Source of the DNA: Candidatus Omnitrophota bacterium
GTDB lineage: Bacteria > Omnitrophota > Koll11 > Zapsychrales > Zapsychraceae
NCBI GenBank assembly: GCA_023140095.1
Contig: JAGLMJ010000024.1
Span: 1 to 12,874, forward strand
Length of the DNA: 12,874 bases
Direction: 5' to 3'
Shown here: positions 1 to 6,578 of the stretch, in pieces
How the letters are laid out: each line of letters begins with the position of its first letter
How positions within the stretch are numbered: the first letter of the stretch is position 1
The notes under the pieces: model-generated
Databases searched by the model: none
What the model saw: the letters and a program-made list of their open reading frames with translations, nothing else
Told to the model about the DNA's origin: nothing
Translations under genes and position numbers: made by a program

Positions 1-230
1 ATATCGCTAAACCTTTTAACCGGAATAGTTATTGCCCCTTCTTCAATGGTTTCCACAGGAATTTCACAGGATATCCCAATGTCTAGATCTGTCGCATTAA
101 ACCTTAGTTTAGACTTTTTTGCCTCGATCAATATATTGGAAAGAATAGGTAATGTTGTTTTACTGGAAACAACATTTTGAACTGTCTGTATGGCAGATGA
201 AAGAATATCTTTGGGAACTTTAAGCTTCAT
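1..230 (-). CDS. dnaN: DNA polymerase III sliding clamp (beta subunit), 5' part only
   Basis: The reverse strand from 230 down to the window edge encodes 76 complete residues beginning MKLKVPKDILSSAIQ, with VVSSKTTLPILSN, a TDLDIGI segment and EEGAITIPVKRFSDI. This is the first part of the N-terminal beta-clamp domain. The protein forms the ring that tethers DNA polymerase III to DNA and is a docking platform for repair and replication factors. The ATG is preceded by GGGAGG (plus strand 242-247) with an 11-nt spacer; an ATG nearer that site hits a stop almost at once. It follows dnaA in the same direction, the usual dnaA-dnaN order. The gene is cut by the window edge and shows no damage. Confidence 0.95.
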   Translation of the reverse strand, partial: MKLKVPKDILSSAIQTVQNVVSSKTTLPILSNILIEAKKSKLRFNATDLDIGISCEIPVETIEEGAITIPVKRFSD

Positions 231-268
231 TTTATTAACATCCTCCCTTTCTATAATTCCTTAGAAAA

Positions 269-297
269 ATAGTAACCGTATTAGTAGTGCCTGTGAA
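269..297 (-). promoter_or_regulatory. Possible dnaN promoter overlapping a DnaA box
   Basis: Read leftwards, TTCACA (292-297) lies 17 bp upstream of TACTAT (269-274), a 5/6 and 4/6 match to the sigma-70 hexamers, about 40 bp before the dnaN start. The -35 hexamer lies inside a DnaA-box match. If real, DnaA could control dnaN directly. The -10 is weak, so this is tentative. Confidence 0.25.
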
Positions 298-300
298 GAA
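292..300 (-). promoter_or_regulatory. DnaA box (8/9 match)
   Basis: TGTGAAGAA on the plus strand reads TTCTTCACA on the minus strand, one mismatch from TTWTNCACA. It has the same orientation and similar flanks (CCTGTGAAKAAT) as the better box at 353-361, which supports both being functional sites. Confidence 0.45.
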
Positions 301-352
301 TTTTAGAAACTCCAAAACATGTTTAACCGCAAAAGGATACAAAAATTTTACC

Positions 353-361
353 TGTGAATAA
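353..361 (-). promoter_or_regulatory. DnaA box (perfect TTWTNCACA match)
   Basis: TGTGAATAA on the plus strand is TTATTCACA on the minus strand, a full match to the bacterial DnaA-box consensus. It sits 20 bp past the dnaA stop in the dnaA-dnaN gap, a common place for origin or autoregulatory boxes. One 9-mer can occur by chance; the paired box at 292-300 and the location raise the odds. Confidence 0.6.
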
Positions 362-380
362 TACCTGAAAAAGAAATGAA

Positions 381-1721
381 TTAATGTTGTAAAATTGTGG
401 TTAACTCTCTTAAGATTTTCTTTAGTTCTTCTCCGTTTGTTTCTGCGAGCTTTTTTTCAATCTTTTTGAAAGAATAAAGCGCTGTTGTGTGGTCTTTTCC
501 TCCAAAAGCATTTCCGATTTCCGGAAAAGACATATTGGTCAGTTGGCGAGAGAGATACATGGCGACCTGCCTTGGAAAAACAATGTTTTTGTGGCGCTTC
601 TTTGCCCGTAATTCGAAAAGAGGAACATTAAAAAAGGCAGAAACCGACTTCTGGATCATATCAACACTGATTATTTTGGATGTTTCTTCGACCATGTCTT
701 TTAGGATCGTTTTTGCCATTTCTAAGGTGATCGGCCCTTCATCAAGCAAAGAATAAGCAACGACGCGAATCAAGGCCCCCTCCAGCTCCCGGATATTGGT
801 CCGGATCTGTTCGGCGATAAAATGGATAACAGCATCAGGAACATGGACAGGCTCATGCTCTACTTTTTTCTTTAGGATAGCGACCCGGGTTTCAAAATCC
901 GGAGGATGAATATCCGTGATCAGTCCCCAGGCAAAGCGCGAACTGAGACGCTCCTCCAGATTGGCGATATCTTTTGGGGGACGGTCCGATGTGATAATGA
1001 TCTGCTTGCGGTTGTTGTGCAAATTATTAAAGGTGTGAAAGAATTCTTCCTGTGTCGATTCTTTCCCGGCGATAAATTGGATATCATCGATTAAAAGGAC
1101 GTCCATCTCTCTGTATTTTGAGCGGAACTGCGACGTTGACCGGTGGCGGATGGCGTCGATCAGCTCATTGGTGAAGCGCTCTGAAGACATGTAGCAGTAT
1201 TTCAATTTTGGGTGGAGCTGATTTAATTTATGAGTGATCGCCTGGATGAGATGGGTCTTGCCTAAGCCCACCTGGCCATAAATGAACAAGGGGTTATAGG
1301 CCTTTGCCGGCGATTCAGCGACGGCAAGGCTCGCGGCGCAGGCAAAACGATTAGCCGGCCCGATAACAAAATTATCGAAGGTAAAGCGGGAATTGAGGTT
1401 TGTTCTCAAAGAAGCGGGCTTTTCAACCTCCTCCTCGACGGGGACGATCTTGGCTTGAGGCGCATTATTCAGGATATGGGGATTGACGGAAAACTCCAAA
1501 GACACGCGGCGGCCGGCAAGCCGCGTTATGATTTCCTCGAGGAGGTTTTGATAATGCTCGACGATCCAGCTTTTAAAAAAGTCATCCGGGGACTCTATAA
1601 TAAGAGTATCCGGATTTTTTTCGTTGATCTCAACGGCGGCAAACCATGTTTCATAAGAGGTTTTTCCTACGCCAGCCTCGATTTCTTCTTGTGCTTTTTG
1701 CCAAAGGTCTTTTAGTGACAT
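381..1721 (-). CDS. dnaA: Chromosomal replication initiator protein DnaA
   Basis: The 446-residue protein has the full DnaA layout. Domain I (about 1-80) mediates DnaB and self-interaction. A short domain II linker follows (about 85-108). Domain III is the AAA+ ATPase with Walker A GQVGLGKT (149-156), Walker B LLIDD (209-213), sensor 1 ITSD (243-246) and the NIRELEGAL sensor-2 region (309-317). Domain IV carries the DNA-binding signature GGKDHTT (407-413). It binds DnaA boxes at oriC, melts the duplex and loads helicase. The start at 1721 gives the conserved opening MSLKDLWQKAQEEIE; no good Shine-Dalgarno site precedes it. It precedes dnaN on the same strand and is divergent from rpmH. Boxes near both ends suggest autoregulation, which is inference. 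Confidence 0.98.
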   Translation of the reverse strand: MSLKDLWQKAQEEIEAGVGKTSYETWFAAVEINEKNPDTLIIESPDDFFKSWIVEHYQNLLEEIITRLAGRRVSLEFSVNPHILNNAPQAKIVPVEEEVEKPASLRTNLNSRFTFDNFVIGPANRFACAASLAVAESPAKAYNPLFIYGQVGLGKTHLIQAITHKLNQLHPKLKYCYMSSERFTNELIDAIRHRSTSQFRSKYREMDVLLIDDIQFIAGKESTQEEFFHTFNNLHNNRKQIIITSDRPPKDIANLEERLSSRFAWGLITDIHPPDFETRVAILKKKVEHEPVHVPDAVIHFIAEQIRTNIRELEGALIRVVAYSLLDEGPITLEMAKTILKDMVEETSKIISVDMIQKSVSAFFNVPLFELRAKKRHKNIVFPRQVAMYLSRQLTNMSFPEIGNAFGGKDHTTALYSFKKIEKKLAETNGEELKKILRELTTILQH

Positions 1722-1822
1722 GTGTTTATCAAAATCCGGGTGTGAGTATTTAACGGGCTTCCAGACGCCATAAGTTCTTGCAAATAAAGGAATTAGAGGT
1801 GAGGCAAAAATCTTTTAACAGG

Positions 1823-1831
1823 TTTTCCACA
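1823..1831 (+). promoter_or_regulatory. DnaA box in the dnaA leader
   Basis: TTTTCCACA matches TTWTNCACA in all nine positions. It abuts, head to head, a weaker box-like sequence (TGTGAATTT, 1834-1842), and together they form the CACAGCTGTG palindrome at 1828-1837. It lies about 100 bp upstream of the dnaA start, where it could serve the origin or dnaA autoregulation. Confidence 0.55.
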
Positions 1832-2010
1832 GCTGTGAATTTAAGTGCAATTGCCCAAACATGTTAAGGAGCGGTTCCTCTGTTTTTCTTTCCATGCCCG
1901 ATGTTTTTAATGATCGAAGAAGCACCGGACTATCGCTAAAAGACGGCTTCTTCGTCGCAAACGGTAAGATCTTTTCGGTAAAAAATGAAACGCCGGTGGA
2001 AAGTTGTTCT

Positions 2011-2038
2011 ATTATAGCAAAGAATGATTTTATTACAA
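2011..2038 (-). promoter_or_regulatory. Leftward promoter, probably for dnaA
   Basis: On the minus strand, TTGTAA (plus 2033-2038) is separated by 16 bp from TATAAT (plus 2011-2016), and the -10 is preceded by TGC, an extended -10. The predicted start near 2004 would give dnaA a 5' leader of about 280 nt. The architecture closely matches the rpmH promoter (16-bp spacer, TGCTATAAT). No better leftward promoter was found closer to dnaA. Confidence 0.5.
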
Positions 2039-2251
2039 ATTAAATTTTCTGCTCCGGGAAAGTTTTTCTAAAAAGATCATTTTGTATGTACGATTTTCTA
2101 TCGGGCGATGTTTTTAATGCTGGATTTCAGAAGGCAAAGACAAAACAGCCTAGCGCAGGCAAGATTCTTCGACGGGACGGGACAATAAAGACATAATTGT
2201 CGTAACGTCTTATATTGTGAAATGTTTGGGCTCTAGTCTTGGGGAAATCGC

Positions 2252-2279
2252 TTGACTATCAAAAGGCGTATGCTATAAT
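2252..2279 (+). promoter_or_regulatory. Strong promoter of rpmH
   Basis: TTGACT (2252-2257), a 16-bp spacer ending in TGC, then a perfect TATAAT (2274-2279). The expected start site, about 7 nt past the -10, is near 2286, only about 3 nt before the rpmH ATG at 2289. The transcript should therefore be leaderless or nearly so. Confidence 0.8.
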
Positions 2280-2288
2280 CTACCAATT

Positions 2289-2426
2289 ATGAAAAAGAAT
2301 CTTAAGACACCAACGATATTGAAGGGTAAAAGAACCCACGGTTTTCGCAAACGCATGGAAACAAGCAACGGCCGCGATGTGATTAATCGCCGCCGCGCTA
2401 AGGGGCGAAAACGGCTTAGCAAATAG
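2289..2426 (+). CDS. rpmH: 50S ribosomal protein L34
   Basis: This 45-residue basic protein reads [19 protein letters not shown] followed by [23 protein letters not shown], the full L34 signature. L34 binds 23S rRNA in the large ribosomal subunit. The length is normal and the start aligns with family members to within one residue. No Shine-Dalgarno site precedes the ATG: the strong promoter's -10 box ends only 9 nt upstream. The next gene on the strand is yidD, 28 nt downstream; rnpA, which normally overlaps or follows rpmH, is missing. Confidence 0.95.
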   Translation: MKKNLKTPTILKGKRTHGFRKRMETSNGRDVINRRRAKGRKRLSK

Positions 2427-2454
2427 AGCTGGCTGATGCCGGCCGTCTTAGTTT

Positions 2455-2664
2455 ATGGCTTGGATTTCTATTAGAATTATAAAAGCATATCAAAAAGTGA
2501 GCCACACGTTTTTTCCAAGGACGTGCCGGTTTCACCCATCGTGTTCGCAATACGCCTTAGAATCCATACAAATGTACGGTTTTTTTAAAGGTGCTTTTAA
2601 GGCGCTCATCAGAATTCTTAAATGCTCCCCGCTATTCCGCGGGGGATATGACCCCGTAAGGTAA
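2455..2664 (+). CDS. yidD: YidD, membrane protein insertion efficiency factor
   Basis: At 69 residues this matches the small YidD family. It has an amphipathic N-terminus (WISIRIIKAYQKV), the cysteine signature CRFHPSCSQYA (residues 24-34), a third Cys at 57 (LKCSP), and the C-terminal GGYDPV. YidD is a peripheral inner-membrane protein that assists YidC-dependent insertion; its exact chemistry is unresolved. A stop codon lies in frame just upstream (2449-2451), so ATG 2455 is the earliest start. No clear Shine-Dalgarno site is visible. It sits 7 nt before yidC, consistent with cotranslation. The usual rnpA is absent upstream. Confidence 0.93.
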   Translation: MAWISIRIIKAYQKVSHTFFPRTCRFHPSCSQYALESIQMYGFFKGAFKALIRILKCSPLFRGGYDPVR

Positions 2665-2671
2665 TTTTCAT

Positions 2672-4306
2672 ATGGAAAAAAGATTATTTTTAGCTATTGG
2701 CTTATCTATACTAGTTGTATGGCTCTACTCTTTTAACGCTCCTAAGCCTCTGGATCCCTCCTCCCTGCAGGAAACATCAGAAACCGTTGACAATAAAAGA
2801 AATGTGGAAATATCAAAGGAAAGTAAAGAAGCCTTCTCTTCTACGGAAACATTAGAAGCCCCGCCTGAACAGGGTCAAAGAATTGATGAAACGGTAGAGA
2901 TTTTGGATTCCCAAAGGCTGGAAATTGAAATTTCTAATATCGGGGCAACAATAGACAAGGTTAAGATCAAGGAATATGATATCTCCCTTCCTCTTGTTGG
3001 GATAACCGGGATATCAGGGTACGAAAAGACGCCTTTTGTTCTGGACCAAAGCGGCGAAGGGGAAATCCAATATACCTATGAAAACGACGACGTAAAAATA
3101 GTTAAGACATACGCAGTTGGTGAGGGTGATTATATTATAGAATCTGGGATTAGCTTTTATAACAAGTCTGATATATCCAAACTGATTAAGCTGAATATAA
3201 AAAGCTATTCGATAGAAATGTCCAGTCTGGACAAAAAAAGCGAAAAGATAGACAGGATAAAAGCTCGGGACAAGTCTCTAAATGAGTATGTAATAAATTC
3301 TAAAAATGGAATACATCGTAAAGCAGGAGCTTTTAAATTTTCTGCGAAGGATAAAAAAGAAGAATCTGGGCAGGTTCTTTGGAGCGGGTTCCGGAACCGA
3401 TATTTTTGTCTGTTAGTCAAGCCACAGTATGAGACGCAAGGCTATAGGGTTAATCCTGTTGGCGAGAACTCCTTAGACTTGATAATTGAAGCAAAGGAAA
3501 TTACGATTCCCTCACAAGGAAATGTCCAATTTGATTCTATTATTTATGCCGGGCCAGAGAAGATCGATGTATTGAAGGAGTATGGCCTTGGATTTGAGAA
3601 GATTAGAAAATACTACCGGTTTGCTTTATTCGATGGCATTGCTAAGATCATTGCCAGCTTGATGCGGACACTTCATAAAATCATTCCGAGTTGGGGGATC
3701 TGCATCATATTGATCAGCATCATTATCTATTTCTCCATGTATCCTCTGACTATGAGAGGAATGCTTTCAATGAAGAGAATGCAATCTCTGCAGCCCATAA
3801 TCCTAAAACTTAAGGAAAAATATAAAGATAATCCCCAAAAAATGAACAAGGAAATGATGGGGCTTTATAAGGAACACAAGGTGAATCCTTTAGGGGGCTG
3901 CTTACCGATGTTGTTGCAAATGCCTGTGTTTATAGGGCTTTACCAAGTTTTATGGCGATCGGTCTCATTTAAAGGGGCCCAATTCTTGTGGATTAAGGAC
4001 TTATCTCAGCCGGACCGGCTGTTTATTTTTCCGTTTTCATTGCCGATCATAGGGAATGAACTGAATTTATTGCCCCTGATCATGGTAGTGGTTATGTTTT
4101 TCCAACAGAAATTATCCGCTAAAAACATGGTTGCTGCTGATCCAAGCCAAGCCGCTCAACAAAAGATGATGGCTACGATTATGCCCATATTTCTAGGGTT
4201 CATCTTTTATAAGTTTGCTAGCGGGCTGACGCTTTATTTTACCATGTTTTACTTCTTCTCTACATTCACGCAGTGGAAAATGTCCAAATCAGTAAAGGTG
4301 GGTTAG
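2672..4306 (+). CDS. yidC: Membrane protein insertase YidC (Gram-negative type)
   Basis: This 544-residue Oxa1/YidC/Alb3 insertase has a first membrane segment (about 5-21, LFLAIGLSILVVWLYSF), a low-complexity charged linker, a large extracytoplasmic P1 domain (about 75-310), and a C-terminal insertase core (about 317-535). The core includes the cytoplasmic loop with LQPIILKLKEKYKD and KVNPLGGCLPMLLQMPVF (403-420), the family hallmark. It inserts and folds inner-membrane proteins, alone or with SecYEG. The residue corresponding to the conserved groove arginine (E. coli R366, five before the proline of MYPL) is Tyr353 here. It follows yidD closely and is followed 3 nt later by the Jag-domain gene. 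Confidence 0.97.
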   Translation: MEKRLFLAIGLSILVVWLYSFNAPKPLDPSSLQETSETVDNKRNVEISKESKEAFSSTETLEAPPEQGQRIDETVEILDSQRLEIEISNIGATIDKVKIKEYDISLPLVGITGISGYEKTPFVLDQSGEGEIQYTYENDDVKIVKTYAVGEGDYIIESGISFYNKSDISKLIKLNIKSYSIEMSSLDKKSEKIDRIKARDKSLNEYVINSKNGIHRKAGAFKFSAKDKKEESGQVLWSGFRNRYFCLLVKPQYETQGYRVNPVGENSLDLIIEAKEITIPSQGNVQFDSIIYAGPEKIDVLKEYGLGFEKIRKYYRFALFDGIAKIIASLMRTLHKIIPSWGICIILISIIIYFSMYPLTMRGMLSMKRMQSLQPIILKLKEKYKDNPQKMNKEMMGLYKEHKVNPLGGCLPMLLQMPVFIGLYQVLWRSVSFKGAQFLWIKDLSQPDRLFIFPFSLPIIGNELNLLPLIMVVVMFFQQKLSAKNMVAADPSQAAQQKMMATIMPIFLGFIFYKFASGLTLYFTMFYFFSTFTQWKMSKSVKVG

Positions 4307-4309
4307 GCT

Positions 4310-4531
4310 ATGGAAGAAAAAAGCCATAAGGAAAATTTGCCGAAGAGTATCGAGGTGGAGGGGAGCACTGTAGAAGAGGCGATCAAGAAAGGCCTCGAAT
4401 TCCTCAATATCTCCCGCGAGGATGTTACAATAAAGATTGTCTGCGAAGAGAAAAAGGGGCTTTTTGGCATGGAGGGGGCAAAGCCAGCGAAGATAAAAGT
4501 CTCTCCCAAAGAAAACGAGAATAATTCTTGA
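4310..4531 (+). CDS. Stand-alone Jag N-terminal domain protein
   Basis: The 73-residue product contains KSIEVEGSTVEEAIKKGLE and KKGLFGMEGAKPAKIKV, the Jag-N domain that begins Jag/KhpB (SpoIIIJ-associated) proteins. Full Jag is about 200 residues or more, with KH and R3H RNA-binding domains after Jag-N; here the frame stops after KENENNS. No KH- or R3H-like sequence follows in any frame, because the next 147 bp hold the parS sites and the parA promoter region. Position immediately after yidC is the standard jag location, so this is the jag locus with only the first domain kept. Function is unknown; a link to YidC or cell-envelope control is inference from neighbours. Confidence 0.85.
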   Translation: MEEKSHKENLPKSIEVEGSTVEEAIKKGLEFLNISREDVTIKIVCEEKKGLFGMEGAKPAKIKVSPKENENNS

Positions 4532-4575
4532 TTTTTCCGGAGTTTATACGAAAATAAAGAAGGTTCTTTAAGAGA

Positions 4576-4591
4576 CGTTTCACGTGAAACA
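4576..4591. promoter_or_regulatory. parS: parS centromere site 1
   Basis: The 16-mer contains the perfect palindrome GTTTCACGTGAAAC (4577-4590) and matches TGTTTCACGTGAAACA at 15 of 16 positions. ParB binds this sequence and spreads from it to build the segregation complex. It lies about 90 bp upstream of parA. Confidence 0.95.
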
Positions 4592-4602
4592 CAAAAAACA
4601 AT

Positions 4603-4618
4603 AGTTTCACGTGGAACA
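4603..4618. promoter_or_regulatory. parS: parS centromere site 2
   Basis: The minus strand reads TGTTCCACGTGAAACT, 15 of 16 to the TGTTNCACGTGAAACA consensus. Its centre is 27 bp from that of site 1, giving a tandem pair directly ahead of the parA promoter. Confidence 0.92.
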
Positions 4619-4630
4619 TTACGAACGCGT

Positions 4631-4660
4631 CTGACATAGATTTTAAATATTCATTAAAAT
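4631..4660 (+). promoter_or_regulatory. Probable parA promoter
   Basis: CTGACA (4631-4636) and TAAAAT (4655-4660), each 5/6 to consensus, are spaced by 18 bp. The predicted start near 4667 gives a leader of about 12 nt, and no Shine-Dalgarno site precedes the parA ATG. The parS pair ends 12 bp upstream of the -35, so bound ParB or ParA could affect transcription. Confidence 0.4.
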
Positions 4661-4678
4661 CTCCAATCGTAAAAAGTC

Positions 4679-5533
4679 ATGGCAAAGATCATATGCATAT
4701 GTAATCAGAAGGGGGGGACAGGGAAAACCACAACGACGGTTAACCTATCTGCCGCCCTGGCGGAGCTCAACAAAAAAGTTTTGATCGTTGACGTCGACCC
4801 TCAAGGGAACGCTACAAGCGGGGTAGGGGTCAACAAAAACGAACTTGACAGGTCTGTTTACGAGGTCTTACTGCATAAGTGTTCCGTAGAAGAAGCCTTG
4901 ATCACGAACATTTACCCTAATCTGGATATTGTTCCATGCAATATTGACCTTACCGGCGCTGAAATTGAACTGGTTGGAGTTCTGGCAAGAGAGAATCGTC
5001 TTAAGAGGGCTCTTGACCCCATAAGCGGAAATTATGATTATGTTTTTATCGATTCTCCGCCGTCCCTGGGGCTTTTAACATTAAACTCTTTGGTGGCAAG
5101 CGACGGGATTATCGTGCCCATACAGTGTGAATTCTATGCACTAGAAGGAGTATCTCAGCTTATGAACACCTTGGCTTTGATCAGAGACGGGCTTAATCCT
5201 GAAATATATATCGAAGGCGTTCTCATGACTATGGCGGACTACAGAACAAATTTAACAACGGAAGTTATTAATGAAATCCGTGGGTATTTTAAAGAGAAAG
5301 TATATGAAACTGTTATTCCGAGAAATATTAGGCTGAGCGAGGCTCCGAGCTATGGGAAGCCGATCACTCTTTATGATACCCATTCGATAGGGGCTCAGCG
5401 CTATCGTCAGCTTGCCAAGGAGGTTCTGGGAGAGATAAGGGACCCCATTAACCGCTTGGAAACAAACGACTTAGGTAATGATGAGCTGCTGGTTGAGCAA
5501 CCAAAAGGAAGCGAAACAGGGACGATTGGATAG
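4679..5533 (+). CDS. parA: Chromosome-partitioning ATPase ParA (Soj family)
   Basis: The 284-residue protein is a deviant-Walker P-loop ATPase: KGGTGKTT (11-18), VLIVDVDPQGN following strand 2 (about 34-44), and YVFIDSPPSLG as Walker B. It lacks the N-terminal helix-turn-helix of plasmid ParA and so is of the short chromosomal Soj type. ATP-bound dimers coat the nucleoid; ParB at parS triggers hydrolysis and drags origins apart. A polar C-terminal tail (after about residue 255, RDPINRLE onwards) extends beyond the usual end and is probably disordered. It lies directly downstream of two parS sites and 120 bp before the chosen parB start. Confidence 0.97.
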   Translation: MAKIICICNQKGGTGKTTTTVNLSAALAELNKKVLIVDVDPQGNATSGVGVNKNELDRSVYEVLLHKCSVEEALITNIYPNLDIVPCNIDLTGAEIELVGVLARENRLKRALDPISGNYDYVFIDSPPSLGLLTLNSLVASDGIIVPIQCEFYALEGVSQLMNTLALIRDGLNPEIYIEGVLMTMADYRTNLTTEVINEIRGYFKEKVYETVIPRNIRLSEAPSYGKPITLYDTHSIGAQRYRQLAKEVLGEIRDPINRLETNDLGNDELLVEQPKGSETGTIG

Positions 5534-5620
5534 AAGGATTAGCGCATATTAATGTTCAAACATTGAACAATTAAGGCCGACAAAATCAAAGATTTTGGCG
5601 AGCCTCGTCATTTCCTTCTA
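5531..5620 (+). repeat. Structured parA-parB spacer with nested inverted repeats
   Basis: An 8-bp outer repeat (TAGAAGGA 5531-5538, TCCTTCTA 5613-5620) brackets two internal hairpins. The first is TTAATGTTCAA-aca-TTGAACAATTAA (5549-5574), with one bulge. The second is CAAAATC-aaa-GATTTTG (5581-5597), closed further out by GGC/GCC. In RNA this would be a three-way arrangement between parA and parB. There is no U-tract, so it is not a standard terminator. Confidence 0.5.
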
Positions 5621-5653
5621 ATGGGAATACGGAAAGATGACGGGAGGCAAAGG

Positions 5654-6505
5654 ATGGAAGGAAAGGCTTTAGGAAAAGGGCTGTCTGCGCTTATTCCCGA
5701 AAAGGAAAAAGATGCGGTTGTCAAAAGCGAGGGAGTTGCTTATTTGAAAACGAATTCCATTCAGAATAACAGCTTGCAGCCCCGCACGAATTATGACGAC
5801 GAAAAACTTAATGACCTAAAGGCCTCCATAAAAGAAAAAGGGGTTCTGCAGCCGATCCTTGTTCGTGAAAAAGCGGGGCAATATGAAGTTGTTGCCGGAG
5901 AACGCCGGCTCAAAGCGGCGCGCGCGCTCGATCTCGAGGAGGTTCCGGTGATCATTAAGGATGTGACCGATCAGGAAGCCTTTGTGATCGCCTTAGTGGA
6001 AAATATTCAAAGGGAAGAGTTGAACCCGATCGAGGAAGCGGAAGCTTACCGCAAGCTTATCGAGGAGTTTTCTTACACGCAAGAAGAGGTTGCTCAGTCC
6101 GTCGGGAAAGACCGCTCAACGATCAGTAATCTTTTAAGGGTCCTAAAACTGCCCGTTGAGATCCGAAGAAGCGTTTATAATGGCGAACTTTCCGTCGGAC
6201 ATGCGCGCGCGCTGTTAAGCGTTGAAATCCCGATGCAGAGAGATAGTCTTTTTGTTTTAACGATGAAAAAAGGCCTCTCTGTCCGCGAGCTGGAAAATCT
6301 TGTACAATCAAAATCTAAAGGCGGGACCCGGCGGGCAAGCAGTCAAACAGCTAAAGACCACGAGGTGATCGCGCTGGAAGAAGACCTGCAAAGAACTCTC
6401 GGGACCAAAGTTCGCCTGATGCCGCAAAAGAAAAGAGGGAAGATCGTCATTGAATATTATTCTCTGGACGACCTGGACCGCATTATCCAGATAATCAAAA
6501 AATGA
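5654..6505 (+). CDS. parB: ParB, parS-binding CTPase partition protein
   Basis: From ATG 5654 the 283-residue protein begins MEGKALGKGLSALIPEK, the usual ParB opening that contacts ParA. It has the N-terminal ParB domain with GERRLKAAR and ENIQREELNPIEEA (CTP-binding and hydrolysis motifs). A helix-turn-helix follows (TQEEVAQSVGKDRSTISNL) for parS recognition, then a C-terminal dimerisation region. A GGAGG site (5643-5647) lies 6 nt before this ATG. The in-frame ATG at 5621 has no such site and overlaps the spacer's inverted repeat, so the later start is preferred. ParB loads at the nearby parS pair, slides as a CTP clamp and recruits SMC. Confidence 0.95.
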   Translation: MEGKALGKGLSALIPEKEKDAVVKSEGVAYLKTNSIQNNSLQPRTNYDDEKLNDLKASIKEKGVLQPILVREKAGQYEVVAGERRLKAARALDLEEVPVIIKDVTDQEAFVIALVENIQREELNPIEEAEAYRKLIEEFSYTQEEVAQSVGKDRSTISNLLRVLKLPVEIRRSVYNGELSVGHARALLSVEIPMQRDSLFVLTMKKGLSVRELENLVQSKSKGGTRRASSQTAKDHEVIALEEDLQRTLGTKVRLMPQKKRGKIVIEYYSLDDLDRIIQIIKK

Positions 6506-6578
6506 TGTTTTCCCAATCTCCTCGAATTTTAATCCGACAAGGAACAAGAGCATGAACGCATAGAAAGAAGGGTTAGTT

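Larger units (their letters stand above)
1722..2288. other. Candidate oriC region: dnaA-rpmH divergent intergenic gap
   Basis: No convincing gene lies in these 567 bp. The gap holds a DnaA box (1823-1831) inside a CACAGCTGTG palindrome, a 9-bp inverted repeat CGAAGAAGC/GCTTCTTCG (1915-1923 and 1946-1954), a 14-bp direct repeat CGATGTTTTTAATG (1899-1912 and 2106-2119), AT-rich stretches around 2011-2100, and divergent promoters for dnaA and rpmH. Position between dnaA and rpmH with parAB and parS nearby is the typical bacterial origin neighbourhood. Few perfect DnaA boxes are present, so the origin could equally lie in the dnaA-dnaN gap. Confidence 0.5.

Noticed and set aside
1861..2043. 60-residue rightward open frame in the dnaA-rpmH gap
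   Set aside because: No Shine-Dalgarno site, no recognisable domain, and it overlaps the hairpin and leftward promoter of the gap; it looks like a chance frame.
5621..5653. Upstream ATG start for parB
   Set aside because: It lacks a Shine-Dalgarno site and follows directly on the spacer's inverted repeat; ATG 5654 has GGAGG at 6 nt and gives the family's usual N-terminus.
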